DNA from: Terrabacter sp040702505
Lineage (GTDB): Bacteria > Actinomycetota > Actinomycetes > Actinomycetales > Dermatophilaceae
Length of the DNA: 64,000 bases
Assembly: GCF_040702505.1 (NCBI RefSeq)
Contig: NZ_JBFBLC010000002.1
Location: 496,001 to 560,000, forward strand
Reading direction: 5' to 3'
Shown here: positions 51,028 through 59,829 of the stretch, in pieces
Numbering within the stretch: the first letter of the stretch is position 1
Layout of the letters: each line of letters begins with the position of its first letter
Notes under the pieces: model-generated
What the model was told of the DNA's origin: nothing
Database searches by the model: none
The model's input: the letters and a program-made list of their open reading frames with translations, nothing else
Program-made: the position numbers and the translations under genes

Positions 51028-51729
51028 GTGCTCACCATCGCGTTCCCGGCCCAGGCGTTCGACACCAACTGCTACGTGCTCGCCCCGCAGGCGGGGGAGG
51101 AGTGCGTCGTCGTCGACCCCGGGGTGGGTGTCGTCGAGACGCTGCGCGAGGTCCTCGCCGAGCACCGGCTCCGGCCCGCCGCCGTCCTGCTCACCCACGG
51201 ACACGTCGACCACGTCTACTCGGTCACGCCGGTCTGCGGCTCCGACACGGCCGCCTACATCCACGCCGACGACCGCTACCGGCTGCACGACCTCCTCGGC
51301 CGCAGCAACCCGGGCCTGATCGCCATGTTCGAGCAGCAGTTCGGCGTGGCCGCCACGTGGACCGAGCCGACGAACGTCGTCGAGATCGGCGACGGGACGC
51401 GGCTCACGCTGGGCGGGATGGAGTTCGACGTGCTCCATGCTCCCGGGCACACCGAGGGGTCGGTGATGTTCGGGATCGACCGCGTGCCCGACGGCCTGCG
51501 CGGGCAGGTCGACGTGGACCGCACCATGGTGACCGGCGACGTCCTCTTCGCCGGGAGCGTCGGGCGCACCGACCTGCCCGGGGGCGACCCGGCGGCGATG
51601 CAGCGCAGCCTGCGCGACGTCGTGCTGCCCCTGCCCGACACGACCCTCGTGCTGCCCGGGCACTACCAGGCGACGACGATGGCCCACGAGCGGGCGACGA
51701 ACCCCTACCTGAGAGACTTGCCCGCGTGA
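51028..51729 (+). CDS. MBL-fold metallohydrolase (glyoxalase II-like)
   Basis: A 233-residue metallo-beta-lactamase-fold hydrolase. The metal motif is THGHVDH (His57, His59, Asp61, His62), with HAPGHTEGSVMF, TGDVLFAGSVGRTDLPGG and LVLPGHYQATTM supplying the remaining ligands. The family includes hydroxyacylglutathione hydrolases; with other thiols in actinobacteria the real substrate is uncertain. GTG 51028 is six bases after TAGGCT (51016-51021). Its stop overlaps hisS by four bases, an arrangement also found in M. tuberculosis (Rv2581c-Rv2580c). Confidence 0.92.
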   Translation: MLTIAFPAQAFDTNCYVLAPQAGEECVVVDPGVGVVETLREVLAEHRLRPAAVLLTHGHVDHVYSVTPVCGSDTAAYIHADDRYRLHDLLGRSNPGLIAMFEQQFGVAATWTEPTNVVEIGDGTRLTLGGMEFDVLHAPGHTEGSVMFGIDRVPDGLRGQVDVDRTMVTGDVLFAGSVGRTDLPGGDPAAMQRSLRDVVLPLPDTTLVLPGHYQATTMAHERATNPYLRDLPA

Positions 51730-53081
51730 GCACGCGTCCCGCCTCGAAGCCCGGCAAGGTCACCCCGATCAGCGGCTTCCCCGAGTACCTCCCGTCCGAG
51801 CGCATCGTCGAGCAGCGCTTCCTCGACGTCATCCGCGAGACCTTCGAGCTGCACGGGTTCTCCTCCATCGAGACGCGCTCCATCGAGCCGATCGAGCGGC
51901 TGAGCTCGCAGGGCGAGGATGCCGACAAGGAGATCTACGCCGTCTCCCGGCTCGCCGGCGGCAGTGACGACGACGCGCGCTGGGGCCTGCACTTCGACAT
52001 GACGGTGCCGTTCGCGCGCTACGTCCTCGAGAACGCCGGCAAGCTCGCCTTCCCGTTCCGCCGCTACCAGATCCAGAAGGCGTGGCGCGGCGAGCGCCCC
52101 CAGGAAGGGCGCTACCGCGAGTTCACCCAGGCCGACATCGACGTCGTCGACGTGGGCCAGCTCTCGCCGCACTTCGAGGCGGAGATGCCCCTGGTCATCG
52201 CAGACGTCTTCAGCAAGTTCCCTGTCGGCGAGTTCGTCATCCAGGTCAACGACCGCAAGATCCCCAACGGCTTCTACCAGGGCATCGGCATCTCCGACGT
52301 CATCGGGACGCTGCGCATCGTCGACAAGCTCGACAAGATCGGGCCCGAGAAGGTCAAGGCGCTGCTCGTCGAGTCCGGCACCACCGACGAACAGGCCGAC
52401 CAGTGCCTGGCCCTCGCCGGCATCCGGTCCGCCGACCTCTCCTTCGTCGAGCAGGTCCGCGCCCTCGGCGTCGAGCACCCGCTTCTCGACGAGGGGCTCG
52501 AGTCCTTGGCCAACGTCATCCGCACCGGCATGGCGCACGCACCGGGAAAGCTGGTCGCCGACCTGCGCATCGCCCGCGGCCTCGACTACTACACCGGCAC
52601 CGTCTACGAGACGCAGTTCGTCGGGCACGAGTCGTGGGGCTCGTTCTGCTCCGGTGGCCGCTACGACGCCCTGGCCAGCGACGGCCGCACCACCTATCCG
52701 GGCGTCGGCATCTCGATCGGCGTCACCCGCATCCTCGGACTGCTCATCGGCCGTGGGCTCGTCACCGCGTCACGTTCGACGCCGGCGGCAGTGCTCGTGG
52801 CCCTGGCCGACGACGACGCCCGCGACCGGGCTGTCGCGGTCGCGACGGCGCTGCGCCGCCGGGGGATTGCGTGCGAGGTCGCGCCGACGGCGGCGCGCTT
52901 CGGCAAGCAGATCCGCTACGCCGAACGACGCGGGATCCCCTTCGTCTGGTTCCCGGACGCGGGGGAGTCCGGCGACGAGGTCAAGGACATCCGTTCGGGC
53001 GAGCAGGTGCCCGCCTCTGCCGAGTCGTGGGCGCCTCCCGTCGAGGACCTCCACCCGGTCGTGACCCGCGTGGCGGACTGA
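51726..53081 (+). CDS. hisS: Histidyl-tRNA synthetase
   Basis: A 451-residue class II synthetase. HFDMTVPFARYV and RRYQIQKAWRGERPQEGRYREFTQADID (motif 2, in part) bind ATP and the acceptor end, RGLDYYTGTVYE is the histidine A motif, and GGRYDAL and GVGISIGVTRI (motif 3) close the core; an anticodon domain starts near 355. GTG 51726 overlaps the stop of the hydrolase gene. The segment between motif 2 and the HisA motif is longer than in the E. coli enzyme and includes the DRKIPNGFYQGIGI section typical of one actinobacterial/eukaryote-like HisRS subtype. Confidence 0.96.
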   Translation: MSTRPASKPGKVTPISGFPEYLPSERIVEQRFLDVIRETFELHGFSSIETRSIEPIERLSSQGEDADKEIYAVSRLAGGSDDDARWGLHFDMTVPFARYVLENAGKLAFPFRRYQIQKAWRGERPQEGRYREFTQADIDVVDVGQLSPHFEAEMPLVIADVFSKFPVGEFVIQVNDRKIPNGFYQGIGISDVIGTLRIVDKLDKIGPEKVKALLVESGTTDEQADQCLALAGIRSADLSFVEQVRALGVEHPLLDEGLESLANVIRTGMAHAPGKLVADLRIARGLDYYTGTVYETQFVGHESWGSFCSGGRYDALASDGRTTYPGVGISIGVTRILGLLIGRGLVTASRSTPAAVLVALADDDARDRAVAVATALRRRGIACEVAPTAARFGKQIRYAERRGIPFVWFPDAGESGDEVKDIRSGEQVPASAESWAPPVEDLHPVVTRVAD

Positions 53082-53119
53082 GGCGGAGGCAGCCGCGTAC
53101 GTCGGCCGTCCCGCCTCAG
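53078..53119 (+). terminator. Hairpin overlapping the hisS stop codon
   Basis: CTGAGGCGG, which includes the hisS TGA, pairs exactly with CCGCCTCAG at 53111-53119. It lies between convergent genes and may act in both directions. Confidence 0.55.
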
Positions 53120-53161
53120 CGGTCCTGGCTGGGACGGATCGGCTCATCGGCCGGAACGACG

Positions 53162-53770
53162 TCAGACGCGCGGCGGCCGCAGCCCCTCGTCCCGGAGCTC
53201 CAGGGTGGCCAGCTCACGGATCACGGCAGTGTCCCCCCGACGCCAGGCGCCGGCCGGGTCGTCGCTGACCCTGGCGAGCACGGTCAGCGGTTGCCGGGAC
53301 ATCGCGCGCAGGGCGAAGAGGTCGAGGTCGGCGGAGCTGTCGAGGAAGCGCTGGGCCGCCGAGGCCCTCCGCACGAACGAGACCCGCACATAGAGCCAGA
53401 GGGACACCACGAGGACGATCGGCACGGCTGCGACGACGAGGCCGAAAACGAGCGCCACCCGCTCGACGGTCGTGGCCATCGAGGTCCCGGCGTCGCTGAG
53501 GGTGGTGCCGGACCGGGCCGCCTGGCCCAGCCACTGCCGCAGCTGGTCGCCCACCAGCGGCAGCCGGCCGGCCTGGTCGCCCGCCCCGGTCAGCGAGCTG
53601 TGGACCGAGGTGCCCGCCGCGGTCAGCGAGTCGGCAGGGCCCCGGAGCTCGTCGACGACGTCGTGGGTGCGCCGACCGAGCCACACCCACAGGCCCACCC
53701 AGAGCAGGACCAGGGCGTCGGCCAGCAGCTGGCGCGTGCGGCGCGCCGGTGCATCGGCATACAGCTTCAT
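53162..53770 (-). CDS. Conserved two-helix membrane protein
   Basis: A 202-residue protein with a membrane helix at about 17-32 (LADALVLLWVGLWVWLG), an external helical/loop part of about 75 residues (THDVVDELRGPADSL to GTSMATTVE) and a second helix near 107-127, ending in a soluble C-terminal domain of about 75 residues (RFLDSSADLDLFALRAMSRQ). The pattern is conserved in actinobacteria without known role. GGAGG precedes ATG 53770. It is divergent from the alanine dehydrogenase gene. Confidence 0.75.
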   Translation of the reverse strand: MKLYADAPARRTRQLLADALVLLWVGLWVWLGRRTHDVVDELRGPADSLTAAGTSVHSSLTGAGDQAGRLPLVGDQLRQWLGQAARSGTTLSDAGTSMATTVERVALVFGLVVAAVPIVLVVSLWLYVRVSFVRRASAAQRFLDSSADLDLFALRAMSRQPLTVLARVSDDPAGAWRRGDTAVIRELATLELRDEGLRPPRV

Positions 53771-53929
53771 GCGTGGGACCTCCTCGATCCGGTGCGACCC
53801 AACCTACGGCGAGCCGGGACGCCATCCGCCCCGGTCCTGTCCGCGTTCGCCGATAGAGTTGGCTCGCCGGTCAGCGCCGACCGGACCTGCTTGCCAGCAC
53901 GGATCACCACAGAAGGAAGTGCGTCGGAC

Positions 53930-55045
53930 ATGAAGGTCGGCATTCCCCGTGAGGTCAAGAACAACGAGTACCGCGTGGCCATCACCCCGTCGGGTGTCCA
54001 CGAGCTGACCCAGCACGGTCACGACGTGCTGGTCGAGAAGGACGCCGGTGTCGGCTCCCAGATCAGCGACGACGACTACGTCGCGGCAGGGGCCCGCATC
54101 ATCGGGTCGGCCGACGACGTCTGGGGCGAGGCCGACATGGTGCTCAAGGTCAAGGAGCCCGTGGCCGAGGAGTACCACCGCATGCGTGAAGGGCTCACCC
54201 TCTTCACCTACCTGCACCTCGCCGCCGACCGGCCGCTCACCGAGGAGCTCATGACCCGCAAGGTCACCGGCATCGCCTACGAGACCGTGCAGCTGCCCTC
54301 GGGCGCGCTGCCGCTGCTCTATCCGATGTCCGAGGTCGCCGGCTGCCTGGCCCCGCAGGTCGGCGCACACGCGCTGATGCGCGCCCAGGGCGGCCGTGGA
54401 GTGCTCATGGGCGGCGTCGGTGGCGTGGCCAACGCCAAGGTCGTCATCCTCGGCGCCGGCGTCTCCGGCCAGAACGCCGCCAACATCGCGCTCGGCATGG
54501 GCGCCGACGTCACCCTCCTCGACACCGACCTCGACAAGCTGCGGATGTCGTTCTGGCGCTACGACAACCGGGTGCACGGGCTCGCCTCGTCGCGGCTGAC
54601 GGTCCAGGAGCAGGTGCTCGAGGCGGACATGGTGATCGGCGCCGTCCTCATCCCCGGCGCCGCGGCCCCCAAGCTCGTCTCCAACGAGCTGGTCTCGCAG
54701 ATGAAGCCGGGCTCGGTGCTCGTCGACATCGCCATCGACCAGGGCGGGTGCTTCGAGGACAGCCACGCCACCACCCACGCGGACCCCACCTACACCGTGC
54801 ACAACTCGGTCTTCTACTGCGTGGCCAACATGCCCGGTGCCGTGCCGAACACCTCGACCTACGCCCTGACCAACTCGACGCTGCCGTATGTCGTCAAGCT
54901 GGCCAACCTGGGGTGGCACGACGCGCTCCGCGCCGACCCGGCGCTCGCCCTCGGCCTCAACACGCACGCCGGCCAGGTCACGTACCGCGGTGTCGCCGAG
55001 GCCCACGGCATGGAGTCCGTGTCGCTCGAGGAAGCCCTCTCCTGA
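53930..55045 (+). CDS. ald: Alanine dehydrogenase
   Basis: A 371-residue NAD-dependent enzyme interconverting L-alanine and pyruvate plus ammonia. MKVGIPREVKNNEYRVA, Lys in LKVKEPV, His in TYLHLAAD and the NAD fold starting VVILGAGVSGQNAA are all present; length and order are typical. AAGGAAG precedes ATG 53930. A TAGAGT box at 53854-53859 may be the -10, and a small hairpin (CCGGTC/GACCGG, 53867-53884) lies in the leader. A likely CTG start of xerD overlaps its stop. Confidence 0.96.
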   Translation: MKVGIPREVKNNEYRVAITPSGVHELTQHGHDVLVEKDAGVGSQISDDDYVAAGARIIGSADDVWGEADMVLKVKEPVAEEYHRMREGLTLFTYLHLAADRPLTEELMTRKVTGIAYETVQLPSGALPLLYPMSEVAGCLAPQVGAHALMRAQGGRGVLMGGVGGVANAKVVILGAGVSGQNAANIALGMGADVTLLDTDLDKLRMSFWRYDNRVHGLASSRLTVQEQVLEADMVIGAVLIPGAAAPKLVSNELVSQMKPGSVLVDIAIDQGGCFEDSHATTHADPTYTVHNSVFYCVANMPGAVPNTSTYALTNSTLPYVVKLANLGWHDALRADPALALGLNTHAGQVTYRGVAEAHGMESVSLEEALS

Positions 55046-56022
55046 CCCAGCAGGTCCTCACCGAGCCACCCGCAGCCCGTCCGACGCCCCTCGAGCGTGA
55101 CGTGCGCGGGTGGCTCGACCACGTCCGCGTCGAGCGAGGGGCCTCGGAGAACACCCTCAAGTCCTACGCGCGTGACCTGAGGGCATACGCCACCTACCTG
55201 GCCGAGCACGGCGTGACGGACGCCCGTGCCGTTCGCGAGACCCACGTCACCGACTTCCTGGCCTCCCTCCGTGAGCGGGGCCTGGCGGCGTCCTCCGCGG
55301 CCCGGACCCTCGTCGCCGTCCGCGGCTTCCACCGCTTCCTCGCCCTCGAGGGCCTGGTGCCGGCAGACCCCGCCGCCAACGTCTCCCCGCCGAAGCCGCC
55401 GGCACGACTGCCCAAGGCCATCCCGGTCGAGGCGGTGGAGCGGCTGCTCGCCGCCGCGTCGGTCGGCGACACCCCCGAGTCGCTGCGTGACCGGGCCCTG
55501 CTGGAGGTCCTCTACGGGGCCGGGGCGCGCATCTCCGAGGCGGTGGGCCTCGACGTCGACGACGTCGACCCCTCCCGCGCGGACACCGGGACCGACGGCA
55601 CCGGAGGGGCTGCCTCGTCCGTGCGCCTGCACGGCAAGGGCGGCAAGGAGCGGATCGTCCCGGTCGGGCGGTACGCGGTGGAGGCCGTCACGGCATACCT
55701 CGTCCGCGGGCGTCCCGCCCTCGCGGCCAACGGCCGTGGGGGTCCGGCCCTCTTCCTCAACCAGCGCGGCTCCCGTCTCTCGCGCCAGTCCGCATGGGCG
55801 ATCATCGGCCGGGCGGCCGAACGCGCCGACCTGACGGAGCACGTGTCGCCGCACACGCTGCGGCACTCCTTCGCCACCCATCTGCTGGACGGCGGCGCAG
55901 ACGTGCGCGTCGTGCAGGAGCTGCTCGGGCACGCCTCGGTGACGACGACGCAGATCTACACCATGGTCTCGGTGCACCGACTCCGCGAGGTCTATGCGGG
56001 CGCCCACCCCCGTGCCCGCTGA
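55042..56022 (+). CDS. xerD: Tyrosine recombinase XerD
   Basis: A 326-residue site-specific recombinase for chromosome dimer resolution. Numbered from 55042: Arg163 (GARISEAVG), Lys199 (HGKGGKER), His271 and Arg274 (HTLRHSF), His297 (LGHAS) and Tyr306 (TQIYTM) form the catalytic set. I chose CTG 55042 because GAGGAA lies eight bases before it, it overlaps the ald stop, and the residues before DVRGWLDH fit homologous N-termini. GTG 55102 (306 residues) is the first standard start and cannot be excluded. It precedes parA-scpAB, all chromosome-maintenance genes. Confidence 0.93.
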   Translation: MTQQVLTEPPAARPTPLERDVRGWLDHVRVERGASENTLKSYARDLRAYATYLAEHGVTDARAVRETHVTDFLASLRERGLAASSAARTLVAVRGFHRFLALEGLVPADPAANVSPPKPPARLPKAIPVEAVERLLAAASVGDTPESLRDRALLEVLYGAGARISEAVGLDVDDVDPSRADTGTDGTGGAASSVRLHGKGGKERIVPVGRYAVEAVTAYLVRGRPALAANGRGGPALFLNQRGSRLSRQSAWAIIGRAAERADLTEHVSPHTLRHSFATHLLDGGADVRVVQELLGHASVTTTQIYTMVSVHRLREVYAGAHPRAR

Positions 56023-56033
56023 TAGGGTCACAC

Positions 56034-56066
56034 GTGATCAGCGCGAGGCTGACCGCAGCAAACTGA
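56034..56066 (+). CDS. Possible leaderless ten-residue upstream peptide
   Basis: TAGGGT (56023-56028) is followed after five bases by a GTG that opens a ten-codon frame (ISARLTAAN after the start) ending in TGA, in front of parA. The promoter-to-start distance is that of the leaderless genes elsewhere in the window. It may be a short upstream frame on the parA transcript or chance. Confidence 0.25.
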   Translation: MISARLTAAN

Positions 56067-56095
56067 AGGCTAGGCCGAGCGGAGTGGAACACCTG

Positions 56096-57064
56096 GTGAA
56101 CGAGGAGTCACACGACACCATGCAGTCCGTGCCGGCAGGGGACCTCGACCAGCTCGACCAGGGTCCGGTCAGCGCCGTGCCTCGAGTCGCCCACCTGCCC
56201 GGCACCGAGACCGCCGGCTCCGGCGCCATGGGACCGACCGGGCGCCCGCTGCCCGACTTCCCGGATCCCGTGCCGCTCTCCAGCCACGGCCCCGCGCGCA
56301 TCATCGCGATGTGCAACCAGAAGGGCGGCGTCGGCAAGACGACGACGACGATCAACCTGGGCGCCGCCCTGGCCGAGCTCGGCCGCAAGGTGCTCGTCGT
56401 CGACTTCGACCCCCAAGGCGCCCTGTCCGTCGGGCTCGGCGTCAACGCCCAGAGCCTCGACGTCACCATCTACAACCTGCTCGTCGAGCGCGGCCACGAG
56501 ATCCACGACGTCATCCAGCAGACGCGTACCGCCGACCTCGACGTCGTGCCGGCCAACATCGACCTGTCCGCCGCGGAGGTGCAGCTCGTCGGCGAGGTGG
56601 CCCGCGAGCAGATCCTCGCCCGCGTGCTGCGTCCGGTCGTCGACGAGTACGACGTGATCCTCATCGACTGCCAGCCCTCCCTGGGACTGCTGACCGTCAA
56701 TGCCCTCACCGCGGCGCACGGCGTCATCATCCCGCTCGAGTGCGAGTTCTTCGCGATGCGCGGCGTGGCCCTGCTCATCGACACCATCGACAAGATCACC
56801 GACCGCCTCAACCCGCGGCTGACCGTCGACGGCATCCTCGCCACGATGTACGACGGCCGCACGCTGCACAGCCGCGAGGTCGTGCGCTCGGTCGTCGACC
56901 ACTTCGGTGAGCAGGTCTTCCACACCGTCATCAGCCGCACCGTGAAGTTCCCGGACGCGACCCTCGCCGCCGAGCCGATCACGTCGTACTCGTCCGAGCA
57001 CTCGGGGGCCAACGCCTACCGCCAGCTCGCCCGAGAGCTGATCGCCCGCGGCGGCGCCGCCTGA
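56096..57064 (+). CDS. parA: ParA-family ATPase
   Basis: A 322-residue ParA/Soj-type ATPase (the second ParA of actinobacteria, linked to scpAB, not to parB). The deviant Walker A is NQKGGVGKTTT, then DFDPQGALSVGLG, and IDCQPSLGLLTVNAL gives Walker B. The first 60 residues are a polar extension. The start is uncertain: GTG 56096 is used here; GTG 56084, seven bases after TAGGCC, would add four residues and give a leaderless start. It begins the parA-scpA-scpB-pseudouridine synthase cluster known from Rv1708-Rv1711. Confidence 0.92.
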   Translation: MNEESHDTMQSVPAGDLDQLDQGPVSAVPRVAHLPGTETAGSGAMGPTGRPLPDFPDPVPLSSHGPARIIAMCNQKGGVGKTTTTINLGAALAELGRKVLVVDFDPQGALSVGLGVNAQSLDVTIYNLLVERGHEIHDVIQQTRTADLDVVPANIDLSAAEVQLVGEVAREQILARVLRPVVDEYDVILIDCQPSLGLLTVNALTAAHGVIIPLECEFFAMRGVALLIDTIDKITDRLNPRLTVDGILATMYDGRTLHSREVVRSVVDHFGEQVFHTVISRTVKFPDATLAAEPITSYSSEHSGANAYRQLARELIARGGAA

Positions 57065-57078
57065 GCACTCCCGAGCCG

Positions 57079-58152
57079 ATGACCGAGCAGGACACCGTCG
57101 ACCGCCAAGCGGTCGACGCCGACGAGGCTGCTTCCGCGTCGCCGACGGACCTCGCCGAGGCTCCCGGCGTCGACGGGCTGGTCGACCTCCCCGTCACGCT
57201 GGCGGCACCTGACGGTGAGCTCACCCCCGGCGGGGTCATCACGCGCCGGGCCTCGACACCGTTCGAGGTGCACCTCGACGTCTTCTCCGGTCCCTTCGAC
57301 CTGCTCCTCGGCCTCATCAGCAAGCACAAGCTCGACATCACCGAGGTCGCGCTGGCCAAGGTGACCGACGAGTTCGTGGCGCACATCAAGGCGGCCCAGG
57401 CGGCCGACAGCGACTGGGACCTCGGCCAGGCCTCGGAGTTCCTCCTCATCGCCGCGACCCTGCTTGACCTCAAGGCCTCGCGCCTGCTCCCGCAGTCCGG
57501 ACCGCAGGACGAAGAGGACCTCGCGCTCATCGAGGCCCGCGACCTGCTCTTCGCTCGGCTGCTGCAGTACCGCGCCTACAAGCAGATCGCCGGCACCTTC
57601 CGCGACCGGATGGCCACCGCCGGGCGCATCACCCCGCGCCAGGCCGGCCTCGACCCCGAGTTCGCGAGCCTGCTGCCCGAGCTCGTCATCGCCGTGACCC
57701 CCGAGCAGTTCGCGAAGATCGCCGCACGCGCGATGACGCCGAAGGTGGCCCCGACCGTCGGACTGGAGCACCTGCACGCCCCGCAGGTGAGCGTGCGCGA
57801 GCAGGCCGCCATCCTCGTCGAGCGGCTGCGCCACCGGGGGCAGGTCTCGTTCCGCAGCCTCGTGGCCGACGCCGACAGCACCCTGGTGATCGTCGCCCGG
57901 TTCCTCGCCCTGCTCGAGCTGTTCAAGGAGGCTGCCATCGCCTTCGAGCAGGCCGAGGCGCTCGGTGAGCTGGACATCCGGTGGACCGGCGCCGGGGCCG
58001 GCGAGGTCGCCATCGACGACGAGTTCGACGAAGAGGCCGCGGCCGGCACGCAGGACGACCGCACACACGACGACGCCGCGCGCGACGACGGCGGCGGCAA
58101 GGACCCGTCGGTCGGCGAGGGACCAGCACGGACAGGAGACGACGATGAGTGA
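57079..58152 (+). CDS. scpA: Segregation and condensation protein ScpA
   Basis: A 357-residue kleisin that links SMC heads. The N-terminal core FEVHLDVFSGPFDLLLGLISKHKLDITEV (in part) begins only at about residue 63, after an acidic extension; ASEFLLIAATLLDLKASRLLP follows, and the C-terminal winged helix FLALLELFKEAAIAFEQ lies near 275-292. A 50-residue Asp-rich tail ends the protein. It is 14 bases after parA and overlaps scpB by eight bases. Confidence 0.94.
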   Translation: MTEQDTVDRQAVDADEAASASPTDLAEAPGVDGLVDLPVTLAAPDGELTPGGVITRRASTPFEVHLDVFSGPFDLLLGLISKHKLDITEVALAKVTDEFVAHIKAAQAADSDWDLGQASEFLLIAATLLDLKASRLLPQSGPQDEEDLALIEARDLLFARLLQYRAYKQIAGTFRDRMATAGRITPRQAGLDPEFASLLPELVIAVTPEQFAKIAARAMTPKVAPTVGLEHLHAPQVSVREQAAILVERLRHRGQVSFRSLVADADSTLVIVARFLALLELFKEAAIAFEQAEALGELDIRWTGAGAGEVAIDDEFDEEAAAGTQDDRTHDDAARDDGGGKDPSVGEGPARTGDDDE

Positions 58153-58801
58153 CCAGTCGGCACAGGGGCCCGACGCGACCGCCGAGCCCGAGGTACTCGA
58201 CGATCCCGCGGGTGCCGAGGAGCAGATCGCCTTCGACATCAACGACTTCCCGGGCGGCGCCCGCTCGGCCCTCGAGGCCGTCCTCATGGTCGTCGACGAG
58301 CCGGTGACCGAGGTCGCCCTCGCCTCGGCGCTCGAGCTTCCCGTCGAGGACGTGCGGGGCCACCTGTACGCCCTCGAGGAGGAGTATGCCGCCGCGCAGC
58401 GCGGGTTCACCCTGCGCAGCGTGGCGGGCGGGTGGCGGGTCTACAGCCGGGCCGACTACGCCCCCGTCGTGGAGAAGTTCGTCCTCGACGGCCAGCAGGC
58501 CAAGCTCACGCAGGCCTCGCTCGAGACGCTCGCCGTCATCGCCTACCGCCAGCCCGTGTCCCGCGCTCGGGTCAGCGCCGTGCGCGGGGTCAACGTCGAC
58601 GGCGTCGTGCGCACCCTCACCTCCCGCGGCTTCATCGAAGAGGTGGAGGACGCAGGCGAGAGCGGGGCGGTGCTCTACCGCACCACGCCCTACTTCCTGC
58701 AGCGGATGGGACTGTCGTCGCTCGACGACCTCCCGGCGCTGGCGCCCTACCTACCGGACGCCGACGTCATCGACGAGCTCATCGAGGAAGGACACGCATG
58801 A
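58145..58801 (+). CDS. scpB: Segregation and condensation protein ScpB
   Basis: A 218-residue dimeric partner of ScpA with two winged-helix domains: SALEAVLMVVDEPVTEVALA to GGWRVYSRADYAPVVEKF, then QASLETLAVIAYRQPVSRARVSAVRGVN (in part) and LYRTTPYFLQRMGL. An acidic N-terminal extension of about 35 residues precedes the core. Overlaps on both sides show that it is translated with scpA and the pseudouridine synthase gene. Confidence 0.95.
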   Translation: MSDQSAQGPDATAEPEVLDDPAGAEEQIAFDINDFPGGARSALEAVLMVVDEPVTEVALASALELPVEDVRGHLYALEEEYAAAQRGFTLRSVAGGWRVYSRADYAPVVEKFVLDGQQAKLTQASLETLAVIAYRQPVSRARVSAVRGVNVDGVVRTLTSRGFIEEVEDAGESGAVLYRTTPYFLQRMGLSSLDDLPALAPYLPDADVIDELIEEGHA

Positions 58802-59787
58802 GCGAGTACTCCAGGTCACCCCGCCAGCCCCGCAAGAAGGGGTCCGGCTCCTCGGGTGCCGGCGGCGCCGGCGGCCGGCGCGGCGGTCCCGGCGGCGCGG
58901 GGGCCAAGGGCCGCACCGGGCGTCCCGTCGCCGGCGGCAAGGGCGGCGCACGCAGCGGCGGCGGCAAGACCGCGGGTCCGCGGTTCGCCGGCTCCACCAA
59001 GGCCAGCCAGCCCACCAAGCTGCCCGAGCGCAAGCCCACCCCGCAGATCGACGTCCACGACCCGGACGGCGTGCGGCTGCAGAAGCTCATGGCGGCCGGC
59101 GGCGTCGGCTCCCGCCGGGTGTGCGAGAACCTCATCGAGCAGGGACGTGTCGAGGTCGACGGCCAGGTCGTCACCGAGCTCGGCGTGCGCATCAACCCGC
59201 GCACGCAGGTCGTCCACGTCGACGGCGTGCGCGTCAACCTCGACGAGGACCGCGTCTACCTCGCCTTCAACAAGCCCAAGGGCGTCGTCACGACGATGCA
59301 CGACGAGCTCGGCCGCATCTCCCTCGAGGACTACGTCGGCAACCGCGAGGAGCGCCTCTTCCACGTCGGCCGCCTCGACGCCGACACCGAGGGTCTGCTC
59401 CTGCTCACCAACGACGGCGACCTCGCCCACCGGCTGCAGCACCCGGCATACGGCGTGCTCAAGACGTACGTCGCGACGATCCGCGGACCGGTGCAGCGCG
59501 ACGTCGGCAAGCGGCTGCGCGAGGGCGTCGAGCTCGAGGACGGGCCGGTGAGCGTCGACTCGTTCCGCATCGTCGACCACCAGCCCGGCAAGGCGATGGT
59601 CGAGGTCGTGCTGCACGAAGGTCGCAAGCACGTCGTGCGCCGCATGCTCGAGGCCGTGGGGCACCCGGTCCTGGAGCTCGTGCGCACCGAGGTGGGGCCG
59701 ATCCGCCTCGCCGACCTCAAGTCGGGACGCACCCGCCGGCTCAACAAGGCGGAGATCGGCGCGCTGTACAAGGCCGCCGGGCTGTGA
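58798..59787 (+). CDS. RluB/RsuA-type rRNA pseudouridine synthase
   Basis: A 329-residue enzyme modifying 23S or 16S rRNA. About 80 residues of Gly/Arg/Lys-rich disordered sequence precede an S4 RNA-binding domain (RLQKLMAAGGVGSRRVCENLIEQG, in part), and the catalytic domain has the Asp motif HVGRLDADTEGLLLLTNDG (in part). GRKHVVRRMLEAVGHPV is the typical C-terminal segment. ATG overlap with scpB. Whether it acts as RluB or RsuA cannot be decided from sequence alone. Confidence 0.92.
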   Translation: MSEYSRSPRQPRKKGSGSSGAGGAGGRRGGPGGAGAKGRTGRPVAGGKGGARSGGGKTAGPRFAGSTKASQPTKLPERKPTPQIDVHDPDGVRLQKLMAAGGVGSRRVCENLIEQGRVEVDGQVVTELGVRINPRTQVVHVDGVRVNLDEDRVYLAFNKPKGVVTTMHDELGRISLEDYVGNREERLFHVGRLDADTEGLLLLTNDGDLAHRLQHPAYGVLKTYVATIRGPVQRDVGKRLREGVELEDGPVSVDSFRIVDHQPGKAMVEVVLHEGRKHVVRRMLEAVGHPVLELVRTEVGPIRLADLKSGRTRRLNKAEIGALYKAAGL

Positions 59788-59829
59788 CCCGCAGCCGCCG
59801 CCCGTCGTACCCCCGGCTACCGTGACGCC

